In this document: positions 37,329-48,029 of the stretch, piece by piece
How the letters are laid out: each line of letters opens with the position of its first letter
Numbering within the stretch: position 1 is the stretch's first letter
NCBI RefSeq assembly: GCF_025717605.1
Contig: NZ_JAJIRQ010000003.1
Location: forward strand, 597,963-660,919
Length of the DNA stretch: 62,957 bases
Direction of reading: 5' to 3'
Origin: Paucibacter sp. TC2R-5
GTDB taxonomy: Bacteria > Pseudomonadota > Gammaproteobacteria > Burkholderiales > Burkholderiaceae_C
Notes under the pieces: model-generated
What the model was told of the DNA's origin: nothing
Seen by the model: only the letters and a program-made list of their open reading frames with translations
The model's database searches: none
Translations under genes and position numbers: made by a program

Positions 37329-38476
37329 GGCGATGCGAATTTAGCTGCAAACGGCGCCGCCAGTGGTTCGCCCACGAACACCCCCTGCGCCGGCCATGCC
37401 ACGCTATGCCAATAGGCCTCCAGCGCCGTCACACCCTGTAGATAGAACAGCAAAAGCAGCTGAGGGTGTGGAAATTTTTGTCGGTGGTTACAGGGCTCAC
37501 TGACCGTGCCATAACTTGCCGTGGCCCCTGACTGCAACCAGTCCAAGGCCGACATTTGGCCTGTCGTCGAATCATTGTCAAGTCGGCCGCCAAAGGAGGT
37601 CAGGTGATCGGCCAATGCGCCAGGTAACCAGTCCACCGAGGCCAAGCCCTCCACCCGCACCAAGCCGGTTGTATAGAGCAGCGTTCGCTGCATAGCAGGC
37701 AGCGCTTGGCTGGACTCGCGCCGCACGTTCACCCCCCAGGGTGCCAAGCGCGTCGCGGGAGGAAATTGGACCGCCCTCACATTGCGCGCGGCGTCGGGCG
37801 TACTGACAAAAAAGGCGTTGCTGCTCGCGAAGGAAGGCAAGCTTTGATCGGCCTCCACGCCGCGCGCGATCAAGGCCTTGGCGTCTTCGACGCTGCGCGA
37901 GGCCAACATCATTGCCGGCCGCAAACCCAAATCGGTGAAGGGGCGTGCGCCGACATAGGAGAAGTACGGGCTGAGTTTGCTCGGCCCACAAGTATTGCGG
38001 CAGATTTCGGGCTGGAAACCCATGGCCAGGGCGCTGGTGATGGAATTGCATTCGACCGCGTAGGGCAGATTCCAGGCCAAGGCCAGGGCTTGCACCTGTG
38101 GCCCCAACTTCTCCTGCACCTGCGCCTGCAAAGCCGTGAACTCAGCCAAGCTCAGGCTCGCTTTGACCGGCAAGACCACGCGCGCAATATTGGCCTGCGG
38201 GATGCCCCGCTGGCTTGCATAGGACTCCCCGACCGCCACCGAATAAGGGTCGGCCGTATTGATCACCAAGCCCAACTCGGCGGCCGTCAGCCTCCCCTGC
38301 AAGCGCGGCACTCGCAGCCAGACCGGGGCCGGCGGTGCTGGAGCGCCGCTGGCGGCGGTCGCCGCAGCTGAAGCGACTGCCGAAGCCGGCCCCGCCGCAG
38401 TCGGCTCTTGTGCTCGCGCAGGCGCTGCCAATATGAACGCAGCCAAGACAATCGCACCCAAGAGCAAGTGCGCCAT
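37325..38476 (-). CDS. TIGR03790 family protein, probably secreted
   Basis: 383 residues. The start at 38476 gives a signal peptide (AHLLLGAIVLAAFILAAPARAQ) followed by a Pro/Ala linker and a globular domain. I recognise the TIGR03790 pattern, such as INTADPYSVAVGESYASQRGIP and MSALDWLQSGATASYGTVSEPCN. Function is not known; the family is seen in Gram-negative bacteria, often with a GlyGly-like sorting tail elsewhere, which is not visible here. A longer open frame to 38659 runs into the divergent iclR gene. It is convergent with hpnE, with a four-base overlap. Confidence 0.8.
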   Translation of the reverse strand: MAHLLLGAIVLAAFILAAPARAQEPTAAGPASAVASAAATAASGAPAPPAPVWLRVPRLQGRLTAAELGLVINTADPYSVAVGESYASQRGIPQANIARVVLPVKASLSLAEFTALQAQVQEKLGPQVQALALAWNLPYAVECNSITSALAMGFQPEICRNTCGPSKLSPYFSYVGARPFTDLGLRPAMMLASRSVEDAKALIARGVEADQSLPSFASSNAFFVSTPDAARNVRAVQFPPATRLAPWGVNVRRESSQALPAMQRTLLYTTGLVRVEGLASVDWLPGALADHLTSFGGRLDNDSTTGQMSALDWLQSGATASYGTVSEPCNHRQKFPHPQLLLLFYLQGVTALEAYWHSVAWPAQGVFVGEPLAAPFAAKFASP

Positions 38477-38575
38477 TGCGATATTCGCCCAAGCTGTTGC
38501 GGCGCGGAAACCATTTCGACCGGTGAATCTAATTTTCGCAATGCAAAACAAAAAAATCTCCAGCACAATCAAGGC

Positions 38576-39343
38576 ATGAAAAACAAAGAGGATCAAACGC
38601 CGGCGATTCAGGTCTTGGAGCGCATGTTTTCGCTGCTGGATGTGCTCGCCAGCCACCAAGATCCGGTCTCCCTGAAGGAAATCAGCGCCAGCACTGGCCT
38701 ACACCCGTCGACTGCGCACCGTATTCTGAACGACTTGACCCTGGGTCGCTTCGTGGATCGCCCCGAGGCGGGCAGCTACCGCCTTGGAATGCGCATGTTG
38801 GAGCTGGGCAATCTGGTCAAAGCGCGCCTGGATGTGCGCGACGCCGCCCTCGGGCCGATGCGTGAACTGCACAAGTTCACGTTGCAGCCGGTCAATTTGT
38901 CGGTCCGCCAGGGCGATGAGATTGTCTACATCGAACGCACCTATAGCGAGCGCTCGGGCATGCAGGTCGTGCGTGCGGTGGGCGGGCGGGCGCCCTTGCA
39001 CCTCACCTCGGTCGGCAAGCTTTTCTTGGCCAGCGATGAATCGCAGCGGGTGCGCGCCTACGCCACCCGTACCGGTCTGGCCGGTCACACCCGCAACAGC
39101 CTGACCGACATCACAGCGCTCGAGCGTGAACTCGCGCTGATACGCCAACGCGGGGTGTCGCGTGACGACGAAGAGTTGGAATTGGGCGTGCGCTGCATGG
39201 CGGCCGGTATCTATGACGATCAGGCGAAGCTGATCGCTGGGCTGTCGATTTCGGCGCCGGCCGACCGACTGGAGGAGTCTTGGTTGCAGCGGCTCAAGGA
39301 CACAGTCGCACAAATCTCGCAGGCGCTGGGCTACCGAGGCTGA
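38576..39343 (+). CDS. IclR-family transcriptional regulator
   Basis: 255 residues. An N-terminal winged helix-turn-helix (QVLERMFSLLDVLASHQDPVSLKEISASTGLHPSTAHRILNDLTLGRFVDR) is followed by the IclR effector domain (residues ~85-250). The ATG at 38576 has little ribosome site. It is divergent from the TIGR03790 gene with a 99-base gap, where TTTTCGCAATGCAAAA (about 38533-38548) is a partly symmetric candidate operator. No catabolic genes adjoin, so the effector and targets are unknown. Confidence 0.9.
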   Translation: MKNKEDQTPAIQVLERMFSLLDVLASHQDPVSLKEISASTGLHPSTAHRILNDLTLGRFVDRPEAGSYRLGMRMLELGNLVKARLDVRDAALGPMRELHKFTLQPVNLSVRQGDEIVYIERTYSERSGMQVVRAVGGRAPLHLTSVGKLFLASDESQRVRAYATRTGLAGHTRNSLTDITALERELALIRQRGVSRDDEELELGVRCMAAGIYDDQAKLIAGLSISAPADRLEESWLQRLKDTVAQISQALGYRG

Positions 39344-39366
39344 GGCACGACGGAAATTGCTCCCGT

Positions 39367-39396
39367 AAAAAAAGCGCTCGATGAGCGCTTTTTTTT
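39367..39396. terminator. Bidirectional terminator between iclR and pbpG
   Basis: Seven A residues, GCGCTC-gat-GAGCGC, then eight T residues. It serves the convergent genes on both strands. Confidence 0.85.
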
Positions 39397-39417
39397 CTTC
39401 GGCAGCAAGACTCTTGC

Positions 39418-40470
39418 TCAGAGCACTGCCTTCAAGGGCTGAGCCAAAGCCGCCGGGTTGCTGAGCACCCATTTACGCACCCGCTCGGCATCACCGATAC
39501 GCGAGTATTTGCCGGTCGAATCGAGCAAGACCATGATCACTTTGCGACCGGCCATGCGGGCCTGCATCACCAAGCAACGCCCGGCCTCGTTAATGAAACC
39601 GGTCTTTTGCAGACCGATATCCCAAGACTTGCTGCTGAGCAGGCCGTTCGTGCTGTGAAACTGGACCTGGCGCCGACCCAGCGCGACTTGGTGTTCACGG
39701 GACGTGGACAACTCCCGCAGCAAAGGTACCTCGTGCGCTACCTTGACCAGGGCCGCCAAATCATTGGCGCTGGACTGGTTGCGGCTCGACAAACCGGTTG
39801 GCTCGACATAATGCGTATCACGCATGCCCAAGGCTTGGGCTTTTTGATTCATTGCCGCCACAAAGACGTCCAAACCGCCCGGGTAGTGGCGACCCAGGGC
39901 ATTGGCGGCGCGGTTTTCCGATGACATCAAGGCCAGATGCATCATCTCGCCGCGGGTCAAGGTGGTGCCCACCGCCAAGCGAGAGCGTGTGCCCTTCTCG
40001 GTATCGATATCCTCGTCGCTGATGGTCAGCTTTTCGTCCAAGGACTGCCCGGCCTCCACCACCACGAGGGCCGTCATCAGCTTGGTGATCGAAGCGATGG
40101 GCAGGACCGCCTGTGAGTTCTTGGCGAACAAGACCTCATTGGTGTCTTGATCCATCACCAATGCCACGCTGGACTTCAGATCCAAGGGGTCGGCCGCCGC
40201 GTGCAGGCCGTACAACTGGCCAAAAGTTGGTTTGGCCACTGCCTCGACGACAGGCGCCACGGCCTTGCGCGGCGTGCGTGAAGCCGGCTTGACTTTACGT
40301 ACCTCTTTCGCCACCGGCTTGGGGACATATTTTTGCGCCGATTTTTTAACGGGCTTGTTTGCAGCTGCTGCGGCCGCCTCATGCACGGGCAAGGCCGCGC
40401 AGGCGACCGCCAAAGCGGCCACCACCGTCCGCAGGGTCCCGCCAGTCAAGTATTTCGAAAAAATCTTCAA
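39418..40470 (-). CDS. pbpG: D-alanyl-D-alanine endopeptidase PbpG (PBP7)
   Basis: 350 residues. This periplasmic low-molecular-weight penicillin-binding protein cuts peptidoglycan cross-links. Active-site motifs are all present: SITK (SxxK), SSEN (SxN) and QKTGF (KTG). It has an N-terminal signal peptide (LRTVVAALAVACAALPVHEAAAAA) and a Lys/Pro-rich linker. The start is a TTG preceded by a GGGGTACGGA stretch. Confidence 0.93.
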   Translation of the reverse strand: MKIFSKYLTGGTLRTVVAALAVACAALPVHEAAAAAANKPVKKSAQKYVPKPVAKEVRKVKPASRTPRKAVAPVVEAVAKPTFGQLYGLHAAADPLDLKSSVALVMDQDTNEVLFAKNSQAVLPIASITKLMTALVVVEAGQSLDEKLTISDEDIDTEKGTRSRLAVGTTLTRGEMMHLALMSSENRAANALGRHYPGGLDVFVAAMNQKAQALGMRDTHYVEPTGLSSRNQSSANDLAALVKVAHEVPLLRELSTSREHQVALGRRQVQFHSTNGLLSSKSWDIGLQKTGFINEAGRCLVMQARMAGRKVIMVLLDSTGKYSRIGDAERVRKWVLSNPAALAQPLKAVL

Positions 40471-40596
40471 TCCGTACCCCAGCTACTGATTTGCAGTGTA
40501 GATGATAGGAAAAATACTAGCAAGATCAAAAGCTTACAAGCAGCTCTTCAAGCTTCGCTTGCGTTAAAAAATGGCGCAGTCAGCTTGTGTTGATAC

Positions 40597-42138
40597 TCAA
40601 CCCTGTGCCGCCACCCGCTCGATCTTGCTATGCAATTTATTCAAGGCACTCAAGTAAGCCTTGGCTGAGGCCACAACGATATCGGGGTCTGCCCCAACGC
40701 CGTTGACGACGCGCCCGCCAAACTGCAGCCGCACCGTCACCTCGCCCTGCGATTCTGTGCTGCCACTGGTGATGGCATTGACCGAATAGAGCAACATCTC
40801 GGCGCCACTTTGAGCGGCCAACTCGATCGCTCTTAGAACTGCATCGACGGGACCGTTGCCGCCGCTCTCCATCCGATGCTCGACCGCACCGGCCGCGAAC
40901 ACCACGCTGGCATGCGGCCGCTCACCCATCTCCGATTTCTGCGCCAAGGCGATCAGGCGGTAATGCTCATTCTCGGCAGTGACCGATTCGTCCATCACCA
41001 AGGCAATGATGTCCTCGTCAAAAATCTCGTTCTTGCGATCGGCCAAATCCTTGAAACGCACAAAGGCTGCGTTCACTTCGGCCTCGGACTCAAGCGCGAT
41101 GCCCAACTCCTGCAGCCGCTGCTTGAAGGCGTTCCGGCCCGACAGCTTGCCCAGTACGATCTTGTTGGCACTCCAGCCCACATCTTCGGCGCGCATGATT
41201 TCATAGGTATCACGCGCCTTCAGCACGCCGTCCTGATGAATGCCCGAGGCATGGGCAAAGGCATTGGCCCCGACCACCGCCTTGTTCGGCTGCACCACAA
41301 AACCGGTGGTCTGCGACACCAAGCGCGAGGCCGGCAGAATTTGCGTGGCGTCGATGTTCACATCCAGACCAAAGTAGTCACGCCTTGTCTTGACCGCCAT
41401 CACCACTTCTTCCAGCGAGCAGTTGCCGGCCCGCTCACCCAAGCCATTGATCGTGCACTCGATCTGACGTGCACCGCCGATTTGCACGCCGGCCAGCGAG
41501 TTGGCGACCGCCATCCCTAAGTCATTGTGGCAATGCACGGACCAGATTGCCTGATCGGAATTTGGCACCCGCTCACGCAAGGTCTTGATGAAGTTGCCGT
41601 ACAGCTCGGGGATCGCATAGCCGACCGTGTCGGGGATGTTGATGGTGCGGGCGCCCTCCTTGATCACCGCCTCGACCACGCGGGCCAGAAAGTCCGGGTC
41701 CGAGCGGTAGCCGTCCTCGGGCGAGAACTCGATATCCCCACTCAAGTTACGCGCAAAGCGCACGGCTTGAATCGCTTGCTCCAGCACCTGCTCACGCGTC
41801 ATGCGCAGTTTTTTCTCCATATGCAACTCGCTGGTGGCAATGAAGGTGTGAATGCGCGAACGCGCCGCGCCCTTGAGCGCTTCAGCAGCGCGGGCGATGT
41901 CGCGGTCATTGGCGCGAGCCAGTGAGCAAATCGTGCTTTCGCGCACTGCGTCGGCAATCGCCTTGACGGCTTCGAAGTCACCATTGCTGGAGGCCGCGAA
42001 TCCGGCCTCGATCACGTCGACTCGCAGGCGCTCCAACTGGCGCGCAATGCGCAGCTTTTCGTCCTTGGTCATCGAAGCGCCGGGGCTTTGTTCGCCGTCA
42101 CGCAAGGTGGTGTCAAAGATGATCAATTGGTCGGCCAC
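40597..42138 (-). CDS. leuA: 2-isopropylmalate synthase LeuA
   Basis: 513 residues. It condenses 2-oxoisovalerate with acetyl-CoA, the first step to leucine. The N-terminal TIM-barrel HMGL domain starts [19 protein letters not shown], with the metal site [14 protein letters not shown] (shown as SVHCHNDLG). The C-terminal LeuA dimer domain (residues ~390-510) binds leucine for feedback. The start is a GTG behind CTGGAG. A leader peptide and terminator-type attenuator lie directly upstream, the only gene in the ilv-leu block with that arrangement. Confidence 0.97.
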   Translation of the reverse strand: MADQLIIFDTTLRDGEQSPGASMTKDEKLRIARQLERLRVDVIEAGFAASSNGDFEAVKAIADAVRESTICSLARANDRDIARAAEALKGAARSRIHTFIATSELHMEKKLRMTREQVLEQAIQAVRFARNLSGDIEFSPEDGYRSDPDFLARVVEAVIKEGARTINIPDTVGYAIPELYGNFIKTLRERVPNSDQAIWSVHCHNDLGMAVANSLAGVQIGGARQIECTINGLGERAGNCSLEEVVMAVKTRRDYFGLDVNIDATQILPASRLVSQTTGFVVQPNKAVVGANAFAHASGIHQDGVLKARDTYEIMRAEDVGWSANKIVLGKLSGRNAFKQRLQELGIALESEAEVNAAFVRFKDLADRKNEIFDEDIIALVMDESVTAENEHYRLIALAQKSEMGERPHASVVFAAGAVEHRMESGGNGPVDAVLRAIELAAQSGAEMLLYSVNAITSGSTESQGEVTVRLQFGGRVVNGVGADPDIVVASAKAYLSALNKLHSKIERVAAQG

Positions 42139-42162
42139 GGTGAACTCCAGAAGAAAAGGATT

Positions 42163-42197
42163 GAAAAAAAGCCCGCGAAGCGTTTGCTTGGCGGGCT
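42163..42197 (-). terminator. leuA attenuator terminator
   Basis: Minus strand AGCCCGC...GCGGGCT with an inner AAGC/GCTT extension, followed by TTTTTTTC. It lies between the leader peptide and the leuA start, 25-60 bases before the GTG, so it must be bypassed for leuA to be made. Confidence 0.75.
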
Positions 42198-42222
42198 GTG
42201 ATGCAGAAAGCTATTGACGTGA

Positions 42223-42268
42223 GCGATCAGCGAACCCGGAAGGTTCCTAGTAGTAGCAGGCTGATCGC
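42223..42268 (-). promoter_or_regulatory. Pause hairpin within the leuA leader
   Basis: GCGATCAGC (42223-42231) pairs with GCTGATCGC (42260-42268) on either side of the leader Leu codons, with a smaller GAACC/GGTTC stem inside. The leader stop codon lies in the downstream arm of the RNA. This is the expected place for the 1:2 (pause) stem of a translation-controlled attenuator. Confidence 0.6.
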
Positions 42269-42283
42269 AGTTGCAATGTTCAT
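42227..42283 (-). CDS. leuL: leu operon leader peptide LeuL
   Basis: An 18-residue open frame, MNIATAISLLLLGTFRVR, with four consecutive leucine codons (CTG CTA CTA CTA) at positions 9-12; CTA is rare in GC-rich genomes. The design matches enteric LeuL, which also has four leucines. When charged tRNA-Leu is scarce, ribosomes would stall there and change the RNA fold from terminator to antiterminator. There is no Shine-Dalgarno sequence. TATATT lies seven bases before the ATG, so the transcript may start at or next to the A of the ATG (leaderless). It is too short for standard gene finders. Confidence 0.72.
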   Translation of the reverse strand: MNIATAISLLLLGTFRVR

Positions 42284-42306
42284 GAGGTTCAATATAGCAC
42301 GCCACT

Positions 42307-43155
42307 TCAGCGGTGCAGGCCCTGCTCGTCGGGATCGTGGGTCGAAGTGGCAATCATGCTGACCGGCCGGCCCTTGGCCTTACGCCAAAAATAGATCACA
42401 TAACCCGACAGCCCATAGGCGCAGAAGATCAAGAACAGACCCAAAGGCGGGTTCTGACTGATCAACACGATGGCCAGGGCAATCGCGACCAGCACCACAA
42501 AAGGCACGGTACGGCGGGCTCCGACGACCTTGAAGCTGTAGAACGGGGCATTGGTCACCATCGACAGACCGGCAAACAAGGTCATGCCAAACGCGGTCCA
42601 GACCACCCAAGGTATCCCCGTCACCTGCTTGAATCCGTAGTCATCAAAGGCCCAGATCATGCCGATCACAATGGCCGCAGCGGCCGGACTGGGCAGGCCT
42701 TGGAAAAAGCGCTTGTCGACCACGCCGATATTGACGTTGAAACGCGCCAGCCGCAGCGCCGCCCCGGCGATATAGACAAAGCTTGGGATCCAGCCCAGCT
42801 TGCCCATATCCTTGAAGGCCCAGATATAGACGATCAACGCGGGTGCTGCGCCAAAGCTGACCATGTCCGAGAGGCTGTCCATCTGCTCGCCGAAGGCGCT
42901 TTGCGCATTCGTCATACGGGCCACACGACCATCCAGGCTGTCCAGCACGGCGGAGCAGAAGATCGCAATGCAAGCCACCTCGAAGCGGCCATTCATCGCC
43001 ATCACGATGGCATAGAAGCCCGAGAACAGCGCCGCCAGCGTGATCGCATTAGGCAAGACATAAATGCCCTTGCGGCGAGGCCTTGGCAACTCCGGCACGC
43101 CGTCCTCGTCATCGTCCGGCAAGTCGGTCTGGGTCTTTTTCTTGAGATCGGTCAT
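42307..43155 (-). CDS. pssA: Phosphatidylserine synthase PssA
   Basis: 282 residues. It makes phosphatidylserine from CDP-diacylglycerol and serine, the first step to phosphatidylethanolamine. The CDP-alcohol phosphotransferase motif is intact (LDGRVARMTNAQSAFGEQMDSLSD, matching DGxxARxxxxxxxxGxxxDSxxD). Seven to eight membrane segments follow an acidic N-terminus. Its stop is about 20 bases from the leuL ATG, so the leu promoter overlaps its end. In some betaproteobacteria psd lies between ilvC and pssA; it is missing here. Confidence 0.95.
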   Translation of the reverse strand: MTDLKKKTQTDLPDDDEDGVPELPRPRRKGIYVLPNAITLAALFSGFYAIVMAMNGRFEVACIAIFCSAVLDSLDGRVARMTNAQSAFGEQMDSLSDMVSFGAAPALIVYIWAFKDMGKLGWIPSFVYIAGAALRLARFNVNIGVVDKRFFQGLPSPAAAAIVIGMIWAFDDYGFKQVTGIPWVVWTAFGMTLFAGLSMVTNAPFYSFKVVGARRTVPFVVLVAIALAIVLISQNPPLGLFLIFCAYGLSGYVIYFWRKAKGRPVSMIATSTHDPDEQGLHR

Positions 43156-43236
43156 GGGTCGGGAGGATACAACATGGCGCCAATGAAAAAGCCGCGCAAC
43201 CTATCGGCAGCGCGGCTTTCACTGCTAAGGCATCAA

Positions 43237-44794
<1,558 letters not shown>

Positions 44795-44950
44795 TTTTTC
44801 TCGTCCTTCGCGCTCTTCAAACCGGCAGCGGTAACTGACGGTTCTTGGCCACGCTATTCGATTTAAGGGAGTGGGTACTACTTCTTGCTGACTTCACAAG
44901 GCCACTGACCGCGCGCGGTAACGCGACAGCCCCGGCCATGCTCGGTCAAC

Positions 44951-46741
44951 TCAAAGGTCTTCGGACCCCAGGCGCATTTCCGAGATGCCCTTGCCCGTCT
45001 GCACCATAGGCCAGACGTTCTCGGTCGGATCGGTGCGGATGTCCAGAAAGACCGTGCGGTCCTTCAGGCGGATCGCTTCGCGCAGCGCGCCTTCGACATC
45101 GCCGGGCTGCTCGACCACCAGGCCGATATGGCCATAAGCCTCGGCCAGCTTGACGAAGTCAGGCAGCGCTTCCATATAGCTGTGCGAGTAGCGCTTGCCG
45201 TAGTCCAGCTCCTGCCACTGCCGCACCATGCCGAGATAGCGGTTGTTCAGCGACAAGATCTTCACCGGCGTCTCGTACTGCTTGCAGGTCGAGAGCTCCT
45301 GGATATTCATCTGGATCGAGCCGTCGCCGGTGATGCAAAACACATCCGCCTTGGGCCGCGCCATCTTGATGCCCATCGCGTAGGGCAAGCCCACGCCCAT
45401 GGTGCCCAGGCCGCCGGAGTTGATCCAGCGGCGCGGCTGCTCAAAGCGGTAGAACTGCGCCGCCCACATCTGGTGCTGCCCGACGTCAGAGGTGATGTAG
45501 GCGTCGCTGTCCTTGGTCAGATTCCACAGGGTTTCGACCACCATCTGCGGCTTGATCACATCACTTGAGGTCTTGTATACCAAGCACTCGCGGCGGCGCC
45601 ATTCATTGATCTGGCTCCACCAGGCATTGATGGAGGCCGCATCCGGCTTGGCCTGTGCTTCCTTGATCTGGAAGATCAATTCCTGCAGCACATCCTTGAC
45701 GTCACCGACGATGGGGATGTCGACCCGCACCCGCTTGGAGATCGACGAGGGGTCGATGTCCACATGGATGATCTTGCGTTCGACCTGGGCGAAATGCTTG
45801 GGGTTGCCGATCACCCGGTCATCAAAGCGCGCGCCCACGGCCAGCAGCACATCGCAGTGCTGCATGGTCATATTGGCTTCGTAGGTGCCGTGCATGCCCA
45901 GCATGCCGAGGAACTTGGGGTCGCTGGCGGCGATCGCGCCCAGGCCCATCAAGGTGTTGGTGCAGGGGTAGCCGAGCAGATTGGTCAGCTCGCGCAGCTC
46001 GGCCGAGGCCTCACCCAGGATGACGCCGCCGCCCGAATAGATGTAGGGCCGCTTGGCCTGCAAGAGCAGTTGCACCGCCTTGCGGATCTGACCGGTGTGA
46101 CCCTTGCGCGCCGGATTGTAGGAGCGCATCTCCACATGCTTGGGGTACTCGAACGTACTGCCCAGCTTGGCCATCGAGACATCCTTGGGAATGTCCACCA
46201 CCACCGGGCCGGGGCGACCGGTACGGGCGATGTGAAAGGCCTTTTTCATCGTCATCGCCAGATCGCGCACATCCTTGACCAGAAAGTTGTGCTTGACGAT
46301 GGGGCGAGTGATGCCGACGGTATCGCATTCTTGGAAGGCGTCGAGGCCGATTGCCGGCGTGGGCACCTGGCCGGTCACGATCACCATCGGGATCGAGTCC
46401 ATATAGGCGGTGGCGATGCCGGTGACGGCATTGGTGACGCCGGGGCCGGAGGTGACGAGGGCGACGCCTACATCACCGGTGGCGCGGGCATAGCCGTCAG
46501 CAGCATGCACGGCGGCCTGCTCGTGACGCACCAGCACATGCTGAATGGTCTCTTGTTTGTACAGTGCGTCGTAGATGTACAGCACCGCGCCACCCGGATA
46601 GCCCCAAAGGTATTGAACACCTTCGGCCTGCAGGCAGCGAACCAGGATCTCGGAGCCGTTCAGCTCAGAGGAAGAATTGTGTGTTTGGGAATTTAGCGCT
46701 GCCGAACCGGCACGCTTGACATCCGCGCTTGACATATCCAT
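44951..46741 (-). CDS. ilvB: Acetolactate synthase large subunit
   Basis: 596 residues. This thiamine diphosphate enzyme makes acetolactate from pyruvate. The N-terminal domain (EILVRCLQAEGVQYLWGYPGGAVLYIYDAL) carries the catalytic Glu in VRHEQAAVHAADGYARATG; the C-terminal TPP motif GDGSIQMNIQELSTCKQYETPVKILSLNN is intact. Two in-frame ATGs (46741 and 46735) are possible. About 25 Ser/Asn-rich residues precede the conserved part. Divergent from the ECF sigma gene, 257 bases away. It may equally be called ilvI or ilvB. Confidence 0.96.
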   Translation of the reverse strand: MDMSSADVKRAGSAALNSQTHNSSSELNGSEILVRCLQAEGVQYLWGYPGGAVLYIYDALYKQETIQHVLVRHEQAAVHAADGYARATGDVGVALVTSGPGVTNAVTGIATAYMDSIPMVIVTGQVPTPAIGLDAFQECDTVGITRPIVKHNFLVKDVRDLAMTMKKAFHIARTGRPGPVVVDIPKDVSMAKLGSTFEYPKHVEMRSYNPARKGHTGQIRKAVQLLLQAKRPYIYSGGGVILGEASAELRELTNLLGYPCTNTLMGLGAIAASDPKFLGMLGMHGTYEANMTMQHCDVLLAVGARFDDRVIGNPKHFAQVERKIIHVDIDPSSISKRVRVDIPIVGDVKDVLQELIFQIKEAQAKPDAASINAWWSQINEWRRRECLVYKTSSDVIKPQMVVETLWNLTKDSDAYITSDVGQHQMWAAQFYRFEQPRRWINSGGLGTMGVGLPYAMGIKMARPKADVFCITGDGSIQMNIQELSTCKQYETPVKILSLNNRYLGMVRQWQELDYGKRYSHSYMEALPDFVKLAEAYGHIGLVVEQPGDVEGALREAIRLKDRTVFLDIRTDPTENVWPMVQTGKGISEMRLGSEDL

Positions 46742-46998
46742 TTAGAACCTTTGTGAATTTCTCTAACGAAAAACCATTGGTGTTCCTACTCGTGCCCTCG
46801 TGAGGCGGACTCGGAACCTGCGCGATCAAAAAGGTGGTGCCCCGGTCGGGCTGCCAGCTGAAGACCAGAATTTTCTTTGTGCGAAGCAGCATTATGCACT
46901 GGACTTGAGGCCAAGCCGACTCGGCGAATAGAGAACGCTCTCGCAATGCGATACTTCGCGCTGTTTTGCCAGCATCGGGTTCAGTCCCTCTCCTCTCC
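46742..46998. promoter_or_regulatory. ilvB-sigma factor divergent region
   Basis: A 257-base gap. On the minus strand CATAAT near 46890 could be the -10 of ilvB, giving a leader of about 140 bases. I looked for an ilv-type leader peptide and found none rich in Ile/Leu/Val. On the plus strand I see no convincing ECF-type -35 (GGAAC/GAACTT) at correct distance from a -10. Confidence 0.35.
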
Positions 46999-47565
46999 TT
47001 GGCCACCGACAAAGAACTCAATGATTTCCTGCGTGCCGTCGACCGGCGCGCCTTCAAGCGCACCGCTTATATGGTGCGTGACGACGACGCGGCCCTGGAC
47101 ATCGTGCAAGACGCCATGATCAAGCTGGCTGAAAAATACTTTGATCGCCCCGCCGCTGAGCTGCCACTGTTGTTTCAGCGCATCTTGTCGAACGCGACGA
47201 TGGATTACTTCCGTCGCAAGAAGACTCGCAATGCAGTCATGCAGAATATGTCTGACTTTGAGTCCAGCGATCCGGATGGCGATTTCAACCTGCTGGAGGT
47301 GCTTGAAGCGCAAGAAGGCACATTGGGAGCATTAAGTGCTGCCGATGAGGTTTCCAGGGGCCAAATCTTGCAAGCCATCGACGCCGAAGTGGCTGAATTG
47401 CCCGCACGTCAACGGGAAGCCTTCCTGCTGCGTTACTGGGAGGAAATGGATGTCGCTGAAACCGCGATCGTCATGGGTTGCTCGGAAGGCAGCGTGAAAA
47501 CGCACTGCTCCCGCGCCACGCATGCATTGGCAAAATCGCTGAAGGCCAAGGGGATTACTTTATGA
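46999..47565 (+). CDS. ECF-type RNA polymerase sigma factor
   Basis: 188 residues from the TTG at 46999 (MATDKELNDFLRAVDRR); an in-frame TTG at 46966 would add 11. Neither start has a ribosome site. Sigma region 2 is RTAYMVRDDDAALDIVQDAMIKLAEKYFDR with the DNA-melting part DYFRRKKTRN, and region 4 is LPARQREAFLLRYWEEMDVAETAIVMGCSEGSVKTHCSRATHAL. The stop overlaps the DUF3619 start (ATGA). This places it as the first gene of a small envelope-linked operon. Its target promoters are unknown. Confidence 0.88.
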   Translation: MATDKELNDFLRAVDRRAFKRTAYMVRDDDAALDIVQDAMIKLAEKYFDRPAAELPLLFQRILSNATMDYFRRKKTRNAVMQNMSDFESSDPDGDFNLLEVLEAQEGTLGALSAADEVSRGQILQAIDAEVAELPARQREAFLLRYWEEMDVAETAIVMGCSEGSVKTHCSRATHALAKSLKAKGITL

Positions 47566-48020
47566 ACAAGTCGCAATTTGGAATGGACCATGCGTCCAAC
47601 GAAGACGCCCTCGTCGCCCGCTTCGGCTTGCGCGTGGCGGCCGGTTTGAGCGATCAGGCTCATAACCTGCCCGCCAACGTCGCCGAGCGGCTCAGCTTTG
47701 CGCGCGAGCAGGCCTTGATGAAAGCCCGCCACGCCCGTGCGGCACAGGCTCAAGCCGCCCCGGCCTCGGTACTGGTGCGCTCGGGCTCGGCCCTGAGCCT
47801 TGGACGCGGAGGCGACTCGCCGCGCTGGTTGAAACTGACGTCCCTTTTGCCGCTGCTTCTGTTGGTGCTGGGCTTGGCGGTGATTCAGCACAGCCAGTGG
47901 TATGAGCAAATTCTGGCCGCAGCAGAAATTGACACCGGTTTGCTGTCGGACAAATTGCCGCCCGCCGCCTACGGCGACCCAGGCTTCAAGGAATATTTGA
48001 ACGATGAGCAAGAAGAGTAA
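47562..48020 (+). CDS. DUF3619 membrane protein, anti-sigma-like layout
   Basis: 152 residues. The N-terminal ~90 are cytoplasmic and charged/Ala-rich, with two helices (EDALVARFGLRVAAGLSDQAHNLPANVAERLSFAREQAL). One membrane segment follows at ~92-109 (LTSLLPLLLLVLGLAVIQ), then about 40 periplasmic residues (ILAAAEIDTGLLSDKLPPAAYGDPGFKEYL). The ATG overlaps the sigma stop and was chosen over a longer frame inside that gene. Coupled ECF sigma plus single-TM protein is the classic anti-sigma arrangement. That it binds the sigma factor is inference; no zinc anti-sigma motif (HxxxCxxC) is present. Confidence 0.8.
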   Translation: MNKSQFGMDHASNEDALVARFGLRVAAGLSDQAHNLPANVAERLSFAREQALMKARHARAAQAQAAPASVLVRSGSALSLGRGGDSPRWLKLTSLLPLLLLVLGLAVIQHSQWYEQILAAAEIDTGLLSDKLPPAAYGDPGFKEYLNDEQEE

Positions 48021-48029
48021 TCTGCGCCC

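Noticed and set aside
46742-46770. GAACCT...TCTAA as an ECF sigma self-promoter
   Set aside because: Spacing is about 11 bases, well short of the usual 16-17.
46665-46885. A short frame upstream of ilvB (MLLRTKKILVFSWQP...) considered as an ilv leader peptide
   Set aside because: Not enriched in Ile, Leu or Val codons, and no terminator follows before ilvB.
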